Shown one piece after another: positions 33,677-45,684 of a stretch of 64,000 bases of DNA (positions are counted from its first letter, which is position 1; each line of letters opens with the position of its first letter). A program made the translations under genes and the position numbers. Source of the stretch: Cavenderia fasciculata (Eukaryota > Evosea > Eumycetozoa > Acytosteliales > Cavenderiaceae). Below the pieces are notes generated by a model. The model worked only from the letters and a program-made list of their open reading frames with translations. It was not told the DNA's origin and searched no databases. The stretch lies in contig NW_004457635.1 of assembly GCF_000203815.1 (NCBI RefSeq), forward strand, positions 62,001 to 126,000, given 5' to 3'.

Positions 33677-35484
33677 ATGGGTAAAGGAAAAAAGAGATAT
33701 CACGCACCACAAAAACAAAAAGAGCAAGAACCTAAAGAACAACCAAAGGAACAAAAGCCAACAAGTCATGCCATCGTCGGTATTGACTTTGGTGCTCATT
33801 ACTCGTGTGTCGGTGTTATGAAGGGTGACCATGTAGAGATTTGTCCAAACCAACAAGGTAACCGTACCACTCCAAGCATCGTCGCCTACGTCGGTGACGA
33901 TCGTTTGGTAGGTGACGAAGCCAAAGGTCAAATCGACAGAAACCCACAAAACACTGTATTCGATATAAAGAAGCTCATCGGTTTCAACTATAGTGATCCA
34001 ACTTTACAAGTATGTTAGAAATGATAGAAAGTAGAAAGGATGTACTTGCTTGCTTGCTTACTTACACTTTCTTTTCATTCATTTCATTCCCCTTTTTTAC
34101 TTGTTTCATTTTTAGAATGAAATTAAAAAGATGCCATACAAGGTAGTAGATGATAATGATAGAGTAATGGTAGAAGTAACTTATCAAGGCAAACAACAAA
34201 CGTTTGCACCAGTACAAATAGCATCGTTGATTCTTGCACAGATCAAACATAACGCCGATATGTATATAAACGCCGATGTCAAGCGTGCAGTCATTACAGT
34301 GCCATCCGAGTTTACGTTGGAGCAACGCAAGGTTGTCAAGGAAGCCGCCCAGATGGCCGGCCTCAACGTGGTGCGTTTAATCAGCGAGCATGCCGCCGTG
34401 GCCTTGGCCTATGGCTACGGCTCGCTCGAGCAACAACAACCCGAGCAAAATATAGTTGTATTTGATTTGGGCGGCAGCGGGTTGTCCGTGTCGGTCATAT
34501 CGTCGGGGCGTGACGCCACGCTCGAGTTGGTTGCCAACGTGTTTGACCACTCGTTGAGTGGCGAGGCGTTCGATGCCTCGTTGGTCGCCCTTTTCACCGC
34601 CGAGTTTAAGCGCAAGTGGCGTTGCGACTTGTCCGAGAGCGCACGTGCTGTCGCCAAGCTCAAGAGTGCCTGTGAAAAGGCCAAGAAGAACTTGTCCAAC
34701 ATGACGCAGGCGTCGATCGAGCTCGACTCGCTCTACGAAGGCTACGACCTCTTCACCAGCGTCACCCGTGCCAAGTTTGAAGATACCGCCGGCGACCTGA
34801 TCCGTGGCGCCCGTCGTTCGTTGACCGCTGCCATTGAAAAGGCCGGCATCAAGCTCGACGCCGTGTCCAAGGTCATCATGGTCGGTGGAGGCTCGCGTAT
34901 CCCCGCCATCGAAAAGGTTGTCAACGACTTTTTCGGCGGTCGTTCCGATCTCATTGCCAAGGGTGTCCCAGCCGACGAAGCAGTCTGTGTCGGTGCCTCT
35001 ATCCAGGCCTCGTACCTCGAGAAGCACGGTTCATCCCACGGAGACAAAAAGGTGGTCAACGGCACTGCCACCCCCACCGCCATCACCCCAGAGGCCATCG
35101 GTATCGAAGGCAACGGCTCACAAATGGTCACCATCATACCCGCCAAGACTAGACTCCCCGCCACACGTACCTTCAAACTCACCAATCACCAAGACAACCA
35201 AACCAAACTCAACCTCTCCATCTTTACCGGATCCTCGTCGGCGCCGCTCTCTGAAAACAGACTCATCTCTCGTTACATTTTAGATATTGAACCAAAACCA
35301 AAGGGTCAATCCTCAATTCCAATTACTTTTAAAATTAGTCCAGATGGTTTATTTGTAAATATCAAAAATATAAAAAAAAAAGATAGATAGAAAAGATATG
35401 TATATTAATATTCTTTTTATTTAATTTTAGGAAATTATAACACCAAAAAAGACATTTACTTTGGGTACTAAAACTAGTAGATGA
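33677..35484 (+). CDS. Ssz1/HSPA14-like atypical Hsp70 (ribosome-associated complex)
   Basis: Three exons (33677-34009, 34116-35354, 35431-35484) give 541 residues, close to Ssz1 (538) and HSPA14 (509) and shorter than canonical Hsp70 (about 640). A basic N-terminal extension ([15 protein letters not shown]) precedes the nucleotide-binding domain, which opens [15 protein letters not shown]. The phosphate-2 motif is altered ([14 protein letters not shown] rather than [10 protein letters not shown]), and the GGEDFD block reads SGEAFD, so ATP hydrolysis is probably lost, as in Ssz1. The adenosine motif [17 protein letters not shown] is intact. The substrate-binding part is truncated after the beta sandwich. 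Choosing the donor at 35355 gives a natural end ([15 protein letters not shown]); reading through gives a Lys-rich end at 35390 instead. With a zuotin-like J protein such proteins help nascent chains fold. Confidence 0.85.
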
Positions 35485-35973
35485 TTCTTAGAATAATTAA
35501 ATAAATTACACAAATCATTATCAATTTAATAATATAACAAACATAATTAGAATGTAAACTGACTGATTGTGTTTTGACTATCACTTTAATAGGACATACG
35601 ACAAGACCTTTGAAACCCAATCAATTGATGAGAAACCAAGTGTAGATATTATCTAAAGGTGAATCGGCAAACATCGTTTTCCCCCCTTTAAAAAAAATCA
35701 GTTGGGTTTGATCGTCGGGATTCATTCCATTGAATTGGGGGGCATTAATCAATCATTCAGTGATCAATCAATCCCACTCTTTTATCAATTCAATAAAGGA
35801 TAATAATAAATTAACTTTGCTTGGCTACCTACATACACACAAAGACACATACACAGACACATTCATACATACACTTAAAGTGACCCTTTATCATTCATTC
35901 CCTGAAGAGAACAAAGTAACAACAACAACAACCCACCAGTCTTTGACAAACTATAGCAGAATAGAATAGAAAG
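35485..35973. other. Intergenic spacer, no gene seen
   Basis: This is 3' flank of the Hsp70-like gene and 5' flank of the PX gene, with an ACACAGACACA-type repeat near 35835-35865. No gene was recognised. Confidence 0.5.
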
Positions 35974-37269
35974 ATGTTGAGTGCTAGAAGTGCCACTATT
36001 GTAAAGGCTGAAACAAGAGAAAAGAATGGAAAGAAGTTTACTGTATGTCAAGAGACTTGCAATAGGAGAGAGAGAGAGAGATCTGACACCAATACACCAC
36101 TAACTCATACATACCTTATCTTACCTACCTACCTCCCTACTTAGGAATATATAATTGATATAGCAACACAGACAGGTGATGAATATACAGTGGCTAGAAG
36201 ATTCTCAGAGTTTCATTCTCTTTATCAACTTGTTTGTATCTCTTATTCTATCCATCTCTCCCTCTATCACGATCAAACCAAACTCACCTCACCTCTTTTC
36301 ATTCATTGATCTATAGATGGTACATAACTTTCAAATAACATCACCATTTCCACCAAAGAAATTGAATAAGCTTAAATCGGCATTGGTCGAGAATAGAAAG
36401 CTGCAATTACAAGAGTTTCTAAAGAATGTCATCAATCATCCATCTCCAATCGTTCGTAAATCAACTGATTTGGAGAGATTCCTTGACCAAAATAATCCAA
36501 TCTTTACATCTAGTATGCTATAATGATCAATCCAACACTATAGTTTGGACAATAACAATAACAATAACAACTTCAACAACTAACGCTAACCTTTTCTGTT
36601 TACAGAACTAGTATCAAAAAAAGTAACATTGGAAAATGTAAACAAGAAAAAGGTGGTTTTGGAATTAACCATCGTCGAAGGAAAAGAGATAAAGTTTGAA
36701 AGCAAGTCAATGTGGGGTATGTTGATATCTTGGATCAGTCTCTATCTGGACAAAAATAATGATGATTTACTAATCAATTGTTATATATTTATATAGATGT
36801 TATTTCTTATTGTGTATTTGATTTTGATAAATCACCTACTCAAGAATCTGTGTCTACTACTACCACACCTGGTTCACCAAATGGATCATCAAATGATGTT
36901 GGTAGTTTAAATAATATGTCTAGTTCAATATTCCATGGAAATTGGAAAACTGATGCCATTCCAGGTCCCTATCCAAGTTGGAATAGAAAAGAAAATGTTT
37001 GTACAACCTCCAAACTACAAGTAACATGGTTTGCAATTTACTTACTTTTTTTTTCATTCTACTTTTAAAAGATTAATATTAAAGGTAAAAAAGTTATACA
37101 TTTCGATGTACATAGTACAGTGGAAGGTGAAAATAAGAACACCAAGATTGGTAGTTGTCAATTACAACTTTCATCACTTGGATTGAATAATTATTCACCT
37201 GTTGCCGTTTCCATCCCATTGGAACCAAAAAATTCCGGTGAAATATTGGTCTCACTTATTTTATTATAG
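35974..37269 (+). CDS. PX-domain protein with C-terminal C2-like domain
   Basis: Six small exons (35974-36042, 36145-36231, 36317-36512, 36606-36716, 36797-37020, 37072-37269) give 294 residues. Residues 1-115 form a PX domain: EYIIDIATQTGDEYTVARRF then SEFHSLYQL (the RRFSEF motif that contacts PI3P), a Pro-rich SPFPPKK loop, LVENRKLQLQEFLKNVI and RKSTDLERFLD. From about residue 120 the protein reads LVSKKVTLENVNKKKVVLEL then TIVEGKEIK, and ends with beta-strand-like HFDVHSTVEGENKN, IGSCQLQLSSLGL and LVSLILL, resembling a C2 or similar beta sandwich with a Ser/Thr-rich insert (TTTTPGSPNGSSN). It probably acts on endosomal membranes. The C2-like call is weaker than the PX call. Exons are unusually many for this window. 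Confidence 0.8.
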
Positions 37270-37649
37270 TCGGAGATCAACAATCATCAACAATCATCAA
37301 CAATCATCAACTCATCCATATTTATTATTTCTTTTCCATTCCACGTCAACAATATTATTCTTTGTAATTTCCCACAACAACAACAACTTTTTTTTACTAA
37401 TCCAACAATAATCATAATCATAATAATAATAATAATACAACAAATAATGTATAGATCCAAGAACAACTAATTAATTACCTTACCTTTACCTTCCCTTCTC
37501 TTCTTCTTTTTTTTTTTGAACAAATCTCCAAAACAACAATAAAATATATATATATGTTGTCTTTTGTAAACTTTTCTTCTACTCTTTGTCAAAAATTTGA
37601 ATGAAACCACTCTCTTGAGGATCTTGTCTTTGGCGCCACCTTCAAAAGA

Positions 37650-37687
<38 letters not shown>

Positions 37688-38083
37688 CACTCTCTTCCTC
37701 AAAGTTAGTATTCCATCTTCTTCGTTTACTACTATTGCTACTAGTACATTCCATACCATCCTCCTCTACCCCCACCAACACTATAGGTATGAAGATTACA
37801 AACAAAAAGAACACGAGACAAAAGAGAGAGGGGAGATGTGAAATAGAGAAATACTCGTTCAACGAGGTATTCAGTCTAGATAGAGAGAGAAAGAGATATA
37901 TAGAGGATGACATCAATATATTGTTGATAGATTTACTTTTGATTGATATACTAAACTCTTTATCTATTCCCCTTTTTACCTGCTACCTACTATATAGTAT
38001 ATAAACGACGACGACAAACAACAATATATTTAATATATATTATATTTATAGATAGAAGATACAAATAGAAAGAATAGGAAATA
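37270..38083. other. Intergenic region with T34 tract, no gene seen
   Basis: This is 3' flank of the PX gene and promoter side of importin beta. A run of 34 T lies at 37654-37687. Reading frames crossing it are artefacts of the homopolymer. An ATATAT tract precedes the importin beta start. Confidence 0.55.
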
Positions 38084-38880
38084 ATGGATTTAGTTACTAT
38101 TTTAACCAATGCTCGTGATCATGGTAATTAATTATACACCCCCCCCCCCTCTTCTATCTATACTTCTCTTTTCTACCTCTATCCACTGACCCGCTGACTG
38201 ACATAACTTACACAACTGACATACTTACACACATTTACATAATCTCTCTCTTTCTTACCTTACTATTATATGTTACCTTACTCAAACCTTAACCTTTAAC
38301 TTTGTGAAACACTTTAACAAACACAAACAGATGAAGCAAAACGTAGAGATGCTGAAGAGAGATTAGCTGCTGCATCTCAAAAAGATTTTGTAAGATCATC
38401 ACCTTTGACTTGACACTGTTCAATCACCTTTTTTTCTCCCTCTTTCCCTCCTCTTGCATCTTTATCAATCTCGATTGTACTAATTATAATTTGTTGTTGT
38501 GTTGATATTTGTGTTTTTTCTATTACTCTCTATTAAACAAATATAGGGTGGATTTCTTCACGCTTTGGCCCTCGAATTGGCTAATAACGACCGTCAAGCA
38601 ACTCTCAGACAATTGGCTGGTATCATTTTAAAGAATTCTATATACTCTAATGTAAGTATAATAATATATTTGAAAAGTAAAGAGACTCTAGTCAAAACTA
38701 ACTAATAAGATTATATTTAAAAAAAGGATGCAAATAGATATGAAGTATGCCAAAAGCAATGGATTGCAGTTCCTGAAAATACCAAAAATGAAGTTAGAGT
38801 TTTGGTAAGTTTTTTTTAAATGATCAACAATATTGTTTTAATTAATATTAAATAATATTAATATTTTTCTTTTCTTTTTA

Positions 38881-38917
<37 letters not shown>

Positions 38918-41336
38918 TTAACCAACACATTACACTCACAAACCTATGAATCACGTCATACTGCAGCTCAAGTCATTGCAAAGCTTGCTTTGATTGATCT
39001 CCCAACTGGATCATGGCAAAATCTTGTTCCATCTTTGATTGAAAATTTAACCAATCAAACATCATCTGAATTCACCAAACAATCATCACTCCAAACTATT
39101 GGTTATATTTGTGAAGAAATTGTAAGTAAACAGACAATGACAATGACTATGACTATGGCAACTAACTCTTGGGACTTTTCATTCATTTATAATTTCTTAG
39201 AACCCAGATATTATGCAAGGTTTTTCCGATCAAATTTTGACAGTTATTATCCATGGAATGAGAGACGCATCAAATTTGGTAAAGCATTCTGCCACTGATG
39301 CCTTGTACAATGCTTTGGAATTTGTCAGACACAACTTTGAAAAAAAGGAAGAAAGAGATTACATCATGAAGACTATCTTTGAAACCTGTGGTTCTACCGA
39401 ACCAACCATCAAGAGATTGGCTTTTGAAAACCTTGTAAAGATTGTTCCATTGTATTATGGTTACATTTTCGAATATATGGGTGATATTTATAATGTATGT
39501 AAAAAAAAATTAAATCTAAAATATATTTATATTTATATATTTATATTTCCTTTTATTTTTTAGATTACTGTAAATGCAATTCAAACTGAACCAAATGAAG
39601 GAGTTGTATTACAAGCTATTGAATTTTGGACTACACTTTGTGAAGAGGAATACAACTTGTCAGAGGATGATCTCTCCAAGGAGGTTATGTCAAAGGCACT
39701 TGCTCCATTTATTCCAGTGATTGTTCAAACATTGCTCAAGCAAGACGAAGACCAAACCGACTCGTGGAACGTTTGTATGGCTGGTGCCACCTGTATCACA
39801 TATATTGCATTGAATGTCACTGATAGCATTCTCGAGCCAATCGTGCCATTTATCAGCCAAAACCTCGCCTCGCAAGAGTGGAGATTGGCCGAGGCTGCCT
39901 GTGTCGCCCTCGGTTCGATCCTCGAAGGTCCAACCGCCGTCGAGTTTCAACGTTTCCTTGCCAACACCATCCCAACACTCATTGAACACGCCACCAAGAA
40001 CCCAAACTCGATGGTCAGAGACTCGGCCAGTTGGACATTGGCAAGAATGTGTGCCCATCAAATCGAAGCGGTAGCGGATCAACTCGACATTGTCTTGCAA
40101 GCTTTGGTCAACGGTACCAAGGACCCATTGCCCAAGGTTGCTGCCCACGCCTGTTGGGGTATCCACAATATCTGCCAAGCCTTTGAAATTGGCTCGGTCG
40201 GTCAATACAGCTCGCTCAACAAGTTGTTCCCACATATTGCTCAAGCTCTCTATGTCGCCGCTCACCGTGCCGACGACGAAGATTCGCTCCGTGTCAATGC
40301 CTATGAAGCTCTCAACAGTCTCATCTCGTTCTCCAACGCCGACGACAACCTCATCGTCGAAGTGTTGAATTTTATCTTGGTCGACTTTGAAAAGACCTTT
40401 ACCATGGAAGGTGACCAAGACGAGAGAAAGCAAACCCAAGCACTTATCTGCAGTACCCTCCAAACCATCTCGACCGTGCTCAAGGACAAGATCAAACCAC
40501 AAGTACAAAGAATGTTGTACTTGTTGTTTAACGTATTCAAGACCCAATCCCATATTATCTACGAAGAAGCTCTCTTGGCCATTGGCTCTGTCATTCACGC
40601 CATCGAAGGTGACTTTAAGCCATACCTACAAGCCTTCCTCCCCATCCTCACAGAGTGTCTCAGAAACGTCGAGTTTGGTGAAGTCTCGAATATTTCAATC
40701 GGTATCGTCTCTGATATCACCCGTGCCTTGAACAAGGAATTCACTCCATTGGCCTCTAGCATCATTCCATTGATCATCCAAGATTTGATCGATCCAAAGA
40801 TCTCTATGAATGCCAAACCAAACGCTCTCAGCTGTCTTGGTGATATTGCCCTTGCCATTGGTTCTGATTTCATTCAATATTTACCAAATGTTATGCCAAT
40901 TCTTGAACAAGCTACTACTGTACCAATAGAAGTAAGTAAAAAAAAAAAACAAAAACAAAAAAAAAAAAAAGAAATATATATATTAATTTTTTGACGTTAG
41001 GATGAAGAATATTTAAATAGTTTAAGAAATTCAATTTTTGATGCTTATATTGGTATTATTCATGGTTTGAAATCTGAAAATGCTAGTGACAAATTTACTC
41101 CATACGTTACAGCAGTTTTACAATTTGTATCTATTGTCTATGCTGAAAAGGACAGAACCTCTTACCAAGTTATTGGTGCCGCCATTGGTTTATTAGGTGA
41201 TCTTGCTCAATCATTGGGTGACCAAGTAAAGGCTATTTTGAGACACGATATTGTCAATAATCTCATCCAATTGGGTTCCTCTCAAGATGGTAACAGAGAA
41301 GTTGCTGAATGGGCTAGAGAAGTCATCTTTAAATAA
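38084..41336 (+). CDS. kpnb1: Importin subunit beta-1 (karyopherin beta)
   Basis: Eight exons (38084-38123, 38331-38389, 38547-38651, 38727-38804, 38918-39121, 39201-39494, 39564-40931, 41001-41336) give 827 residues; human importin beta is 876. The protein is a HEAT-repeat solenoid. The Ran-binding N-terminus has AKRRDAEERLAAASQKDF and LRQLAGIILKNSIYS. Later repeats include SLQTIGYICEEI, TDALYNALEFVRHNFEKK, AFENLVKIVPLYYGYI, AACVALGSILEGP and VRDSASWTLARMCAHQIEAV, which is the importin-alpha-binding region. The acidic loop found in human repeat 8 corresponds to the ADDEDSLRVNAYEAL area. It carries importin alpha-NLS cargo through nuclear pores. Exon 5 is preceded by a 30-T acceptor tract. 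Confidence 0.96.
38886..38915 (+). repeat. T30 tract serving as splice-acceptor pyrimidine tract
   Basis: Thirty consecutive T bases immediately precede the AG acceptor (38916-38917) of importin beta exon 5. Confidence 0.85.
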
Positions 41337-41741
41337 GTAAATAATAATTAATAATAATAATAATAATAATATAATACTAGTACGTACAAATCATTTCATC
41401 ACATACAACAACACATACACACATACACACATCACTCAACCAATTTCAAAATCAATTGGACACAAACTCAGAAAGTTTATGGACCATTATAAAAACCCAT
41501 AATTTATATAATATTTTAAATACAATGTTGAACAAAAGAAAAGAAGAGAGCTTGGAGATATTTAAATTATTAATATTTATTGTTCCAGGATTAATTAAAA
41601 TAATTCTATATATAAATAAACAAAAAACCCTTTTAAATTTAAAACATGTTTACTCAAAGTACAACAGTGTGGTCTGTTATGTCCTTGTTAAATTTGAAAA
41701 ATACATTTGGTTTATTAAACTTGCAATCTATTGGTTAAATG
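41337..41741. other. Importin beta 3' flank, no gene seen
   Basis: AT-rich sequence with an AAT repeat and an ACACATAC run. The open frame at 41456-41860 has no family resemblance and atypical composition. Confidence 0.45.
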
Positions 41742-41995
41742 TTACATTCGACCAAAACCACTTTGCTTGTCAATCATATGGACCAGATCCTGGGACTCTA
41801 AACAGTTTGATACAAACTCCCCAATCAATCGAAACACCTGGTGCTTGGTGCACCACTTGACAGAATCTCTTTTGATGCATTGATCAAATAATCTGTTCCA
41901 TGTATCTGGATTGGTTGGGTTGTAAGCATAATAATAATAAAGTGATTGTTGAATATCCAATCTTGTGAATCCCTTGACAATATAGATCTATTGAC
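41742..41995 (-). pseudogene. Gene-family fragment (copy A) related to 43.96-44.10 kb
   Basis: The minus strand encodes LDIQQSLYYYYAYNPTNPDT followed by WNRLFDQCIKR and KHQVFRLIGEF, then stops. It may start after an acceptor-like CAATAG at about 41987. A stretch of about 135 bp (41829-41963) is clearly similar to 43961-44096. I do not recognise the family. The short length and the repeated occurrence suggest a degraded member of a multicopy gene family, or a single exon of one. Confidence 0.45.
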
Positions 41996-42008
41996 AGATG
42001 AATTTTTG

Positions 42009-42152
42009 TTAGTTTAATCTATTTGTTGTAGTAGAGGTGGTAGATGTATTATTATCTGAAAATTGATCATTATTATTATTATTATTAGTTCTACTATTGT
42101 TGTTGTTGGCCAGTTGGTCCTCTAAACTCTTGGGAATAGCCTCCTCTAGCAT
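42009..42152 (-). CDS. Possible small protein or terminal exon (47 residues)
   Basis: From an ATG at 42152 the frame reads MLEEAIPKSLEDQLANNNN, then Asn/Ser/Thr low complexity, to a TAA. The same frame is open upstream (GSAGQ) to an AG at the end of a T/A-rich run, and an ATGAATA|GTAAGT donor lies at about 42250 but joins out of phase. It could be a last exon whose first exon I cannot place. The family is not recognised. Confidence 0.3.
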   Translation of the reverse strand: MLEEAIPKSLEDQLANNNNSRTNNNNNNDQFSDNNTSTTSTTTNRLN

Positions 42153-42802
42153 TTGTCCAGCACTTCCCCTTGAATATATATTAGAAAAAAAGAATTAATT
42201 AAATAAATATATATATATTTAAAATGCTAAAAATATTGTTATACTTACTATTCATTGTTGCAACTGATAATCCAATCAGAAAAAAGATTATTGGATTAAC
42301 AAATAAAAACTATACTCTTATACTATTTGTTACACTACACTAGAAGGGAGAATAAAAATAATTGGTTAGTTTGGTTATTAAATATCAATTCTAGGTTCAC
42401 AAATTTAATTAAAATTAATAGGGGGGGTTTAAACAAGAATCACCTGTTAGGGGGGAAAGATCATGAATGGTTCATAATCCTGAAACAATAAATAAAAAAC
42501 CTTAAATTTAAATATTACAAATTACAGTAAAGTTGACTACAAGGGGTAAGAGTCAGAATTGGCTCGCCAAAAAAAATCCCAAACCTGGTGATGCATTCGA
42601 CTTCGAACTCACACCACACACTCTCCACAACACCACCACACTATTTAAATAATTAAATAAAAATATGCATATTGCAAAGGGGAATAACTTAGATGATCAT
42701 CATGTTTACATACATTACATACATTACATAACCTCTACAGAGAGAGAGAGAGAGAATAGTATAGAGGAGGTAGACTATATAACAACAACAACAACAAAAA
42801 TC

Positions 42803-43559
42803 ATGCCACCAATAATCTACACCCGTAATATCCTCTTAATAATAAATGAGTTGATAGAAAGAATCAACCCAAAATATCAATCTAGAACACCAAGTATCAA
42901 AAGGTTAATGTCATCAAGATATATTGCCATAGATTTGGAGGACTTGTTAGAGGTCAAAAGAAGATTCTTGTTTAAGAAATGGAAGTTCACATATGCCCTA
43001 AAGCACAATCATTTCCAAAGCTTCCAAGCAGACTGTCTTCCAAATATAATCACGTACAAAAGAATTGACAATGAACCCATGTCCTTAAAAGGTATGATGA
43101 TGATGATGATAATAATAATAATGACCATTGGTGATCATCATGATACAAATATGTAATGTAATGTACTAATCACTCACCATTCCTATTAATTACTCCACAT
43201 CTATAGATCTACTTCGTTTGAAGGATGCCATATTCATGGTCCCCGATATTGTCCAGGACAATCTACCTTGTATAGTCCCATTCTTTGAGGAATGTCAAGG
43301 ACTATACATCTACTATCAACACATAAAGTATGTGATAGTTCCTCACGATCATCCACGTGTTGCTGATGCCAATGATCTCATTGAAGAAATCAATACCCAC
43401 ATCAAGACTCTTGCCGTTCCACGCCAGTTGGAAAATCTACTTACTCCTGCCACCAACCACAATGATCAATTGAAAGAACACGATCGTTCGCATAGCGATC
43501 GTCACTCTGGTGATCATCGTGATCGTGGCCGTTCACGTGAACGTTCACATAGCGACTGA
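42803..43559 (+). CDS. Unknown protein with Arg/Ser/His-rich tail
   Basis: Two exons (42803-43091, 43207-43559) give 213 residues; the junction reads SLK-DLLRLKDAIFMVPD. I do not recognise the family. The body alternates basic and hydrophobic segments (VKRRFLFKKWKFTYALKHN; CIVPFFEECQGLYIYYQHI). The tail from about residue 180 is RS/DH-rich (HSGDHRDRGRSRERSHSD), like splicing-factor RS tails but short. The start is the ATG after an ACA repeat; an upstream in-frame ATG at 42665 would add 46 residues including a GA-repeat-coded run, which is less likely. It may belong to a local lineage-specific family. Confidence 0.5.
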
Positions 43560-44400
43560 CGACATGTAGGGAGAGGATCTGGCAGAGTTCGTATTATGCT
43601 CGGTCCATTGTCTATATCCCTGACATCACACAATATGTAAAACTGAGCAGTGATATCAGGTATATAGATACTGGGGGAACATAATCGTGCGAGAACTTGA
43701 GTGTCCATATGTTGAATACCGACGACAACCTCTTCATCGTTCCTGCCATTGATGTAAACCCTAGCGACCCACAGCATCAATGCCTCCTTGAAGAAATCTC
43801 TTTTGATATTGAATCTTGGTCTTGTCTAGGAGACTTGTAATGTCATCATTGCTTGGATTTACCAAAAGCAATATCTCATCCACCTCTCTTGTGTCTTGAT
43901 CTTGTACAACTGCTTCTCCATCATTGGCATAAGATTCTCCAGTTAAATAACCAGATGGCGTCAAACGAAACACCTGGTGATTAGCACCACTTGATGTAAT
44001 CTTTTTTGATGGATTATTCAAATATTCTGCTCCATGTATCTGGATTGATTGGGTTGTAAGCATAATAATGATTGAGTGATTGTTGAATATCCAGGCCACC
44101 CAACACCTGCTCCAGAACCGCTCAACTTGGTCAAGCTACTCCAATTCGGCTGCTGTATCCATTCAACGGCAAAAGAGACGAGTGGGTTCAAGTATTCTGA
44201 AAGGGTACTTCTTCCAAAGTAAACGACGACAAGTGCGTGATCATGGATACAGCAGCCCATTGTGGACACCGGGTGTGATGATCAAAAAGATACCTTGGCT
44301 ACTACTTTTAATCAACTAGGATTGGTACCGCATCTGCGAGAGGACAAAGTTTCCAAATGGAAGCCTAAAGAATTAATAATAATAATTACAGAAATTAGCA
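43560..44400 (-). pseudogene. Gene-family remnants (copy B region)
   Basis: The minus strand holds several overlapping partial frames. 43961-44096 is a relative of the fragment at 41.83-41.96 kb (LDIQQSLNHYYAYNPINPDT). A neighbouring frame covers ANHQVFRLTPSGYLTGES and Asp-rich sequence down to 43761. No single frame holds the whole similarity, so I read this as a decayed member of a repeated family. The region is less AT-rich than true intergenic DNA here, consistent with former coding sequence. Confidence 0.45.
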
Positions 44401-44656
44401 CTACTTATTAAAAACGTATGGTTTCTCCCAACTAAATTAAATAATTCACTTACCTTACATCCGTGATCACATGATTGTTGACCGTCGTAGGTCATGCAGT
44501 GATGGTCACAGTAGACGAGGTTTTGTTCAGAGAGACCGGTGAGGGTGTTGCAGCAAGGAACCATTGTCCCCTTGAAGCAAGTATGCATCCAACGACCGAG
44601 CATGATGATCACCCTTCCAGATCCTGTCCATTCCTTGTGTACTCGTATAGGAGTCG

Positions 44657-44934
44657 TCAAAGCACGTGCTCTTTGAGTGCAAAGAAACGGCCGTCTCTAC
44701 CAGTTGCAATGATGAAAGAGTTGCCACGCAACAACTCAGACTCCCAAGATCGATTGGGCTCCACTCAACATGATACAAATGTTGGTTGTTGTTGTTGTTG
44801 TGGTTGTGGTTGCACTTACCCTCAACATCAGCAAAATGCAACCCAATTGTGACCAACGCGATAGCATCTACAATGGAGAGAATATGGTTCGATTGAAGAA
44901 ATGTTTGATTTGAGATACGGACGCAACAAACCAT
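44657..44934 (-). CDS. Possible two-exon small protein
   Basis: The exons 44934-44820 and 44763-44657, with a GTAAGT donor and a TTGAG acceptor, join in frame to 73 residues ending NSFIIATGRDGRFFALKEHV. The C-terminal block looks like genuine protein sequence (charged and aromatic, with Gly turns). The family is not recognised, and the 5' part may be an artefact or part of a longer gene. Sequence downstream to 44470 has other partial frames, including a Cys/His-rich one. Confidence 0.3.
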
Positions 44935-44939
44935 TCAAC

Positions 44940-45684
44940 GATCGCAATCTTGATCAAAAGTCGGATCACAAGCGATCTTTGACACTGTATAATAGTAGCA
45001 TGGGAGTTAAAAGGTTAGACATGTGTAATGCATGGCATCTTCAAACATCAAGTTTGTAAATACATACTACTAATAATAATCAAACTGTCACACCTTCTCA
45101 CCTAGAGATCCACAAGACTCTTAGAACTGCTCATCTCTAATTCTTTACATATATAATATAAATCAACAAAGTAAACAACTGTAATAACAAACAAATACTG
45201 AACACATCTACCTACCTAAATAGGATAATAATTAGACAATACAAACCAACAATAATTAAACAATTCAAACCAACAATATTTAGACAATTCAAACCAACAA
45301 TAATTAGACAATTCAAACCAACAATATTTAGACAATTCAAACCAACAATATTTAAACAATTCAAACCAACAATAATTACAACAATTCAAACCAACAATAT
45401 TTAAACAATTCAAACCAACAATAATTAAACCAACAATATTGATGACAATTCCCTTTCTTGGTGCCCACTGTACATCTATTGCTTTGATATTAATACGGTT
45501 GTACTTGACACACATCATCAGAGCCCTAGAGATTCAAAATTAGAGTTTTGGTAAGAGAGTCAACAATTCAAACCAACAATATTTATCAAAATAATAAATA
45601 GATAATTCAATAACAAAGTAATAATTAATTTTTAAATGTTTTTGTTAATTTATTATTTTGGTATTAATTTGTTGTATTGTTGTT
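44940..45684. other. Intergenic region with 24-bp tandem array
   Basis: Apart from the tandem array at 45236-45428 and one isolated unit at about 45563-45587, I see no gene. Confidence 0.55.
45236..45428. repeat. 24-bp tandem repeat, about eight units
   Basis: The unit is ACAATTCAAACCAACAATAT plus TTAA or TTAG. Units differ at one or two places (AATATT versus AATAAT; final A or G), and one is 25 bp. A truncated unit follows, and a further isolated copy lies at about 45563. The units are contiguous with no spacers, so this is not a CRISPR array. Confidence 0.9.

Noticed and set aside
34377-35027. 216-codon minus-strand frame opposite the Hsp70-like gene
   Set aside because: Antisense shadow of a GC-rich, codon-biased exon; the sense strand encodes clear Hsp70 motifs.
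37467-38004. Frames on both strands crossing the T34 tract
   Set aside because: They exist only because the homopolymer has no stops, and they encode long Phe or Lys runs without family similarity.
39690-40598. 302-codon minus-strand frame opposite importin beta
   Set aside because: Antisense shadow within the well-supported HEAT-repeat exon; no independent motifs.
45236-45428. Regular repeats resembling a CRISPR array
   Set aside because: The units are directly contiguous without unique spacers, no cas genes are present, and the genome is eukaryotic.
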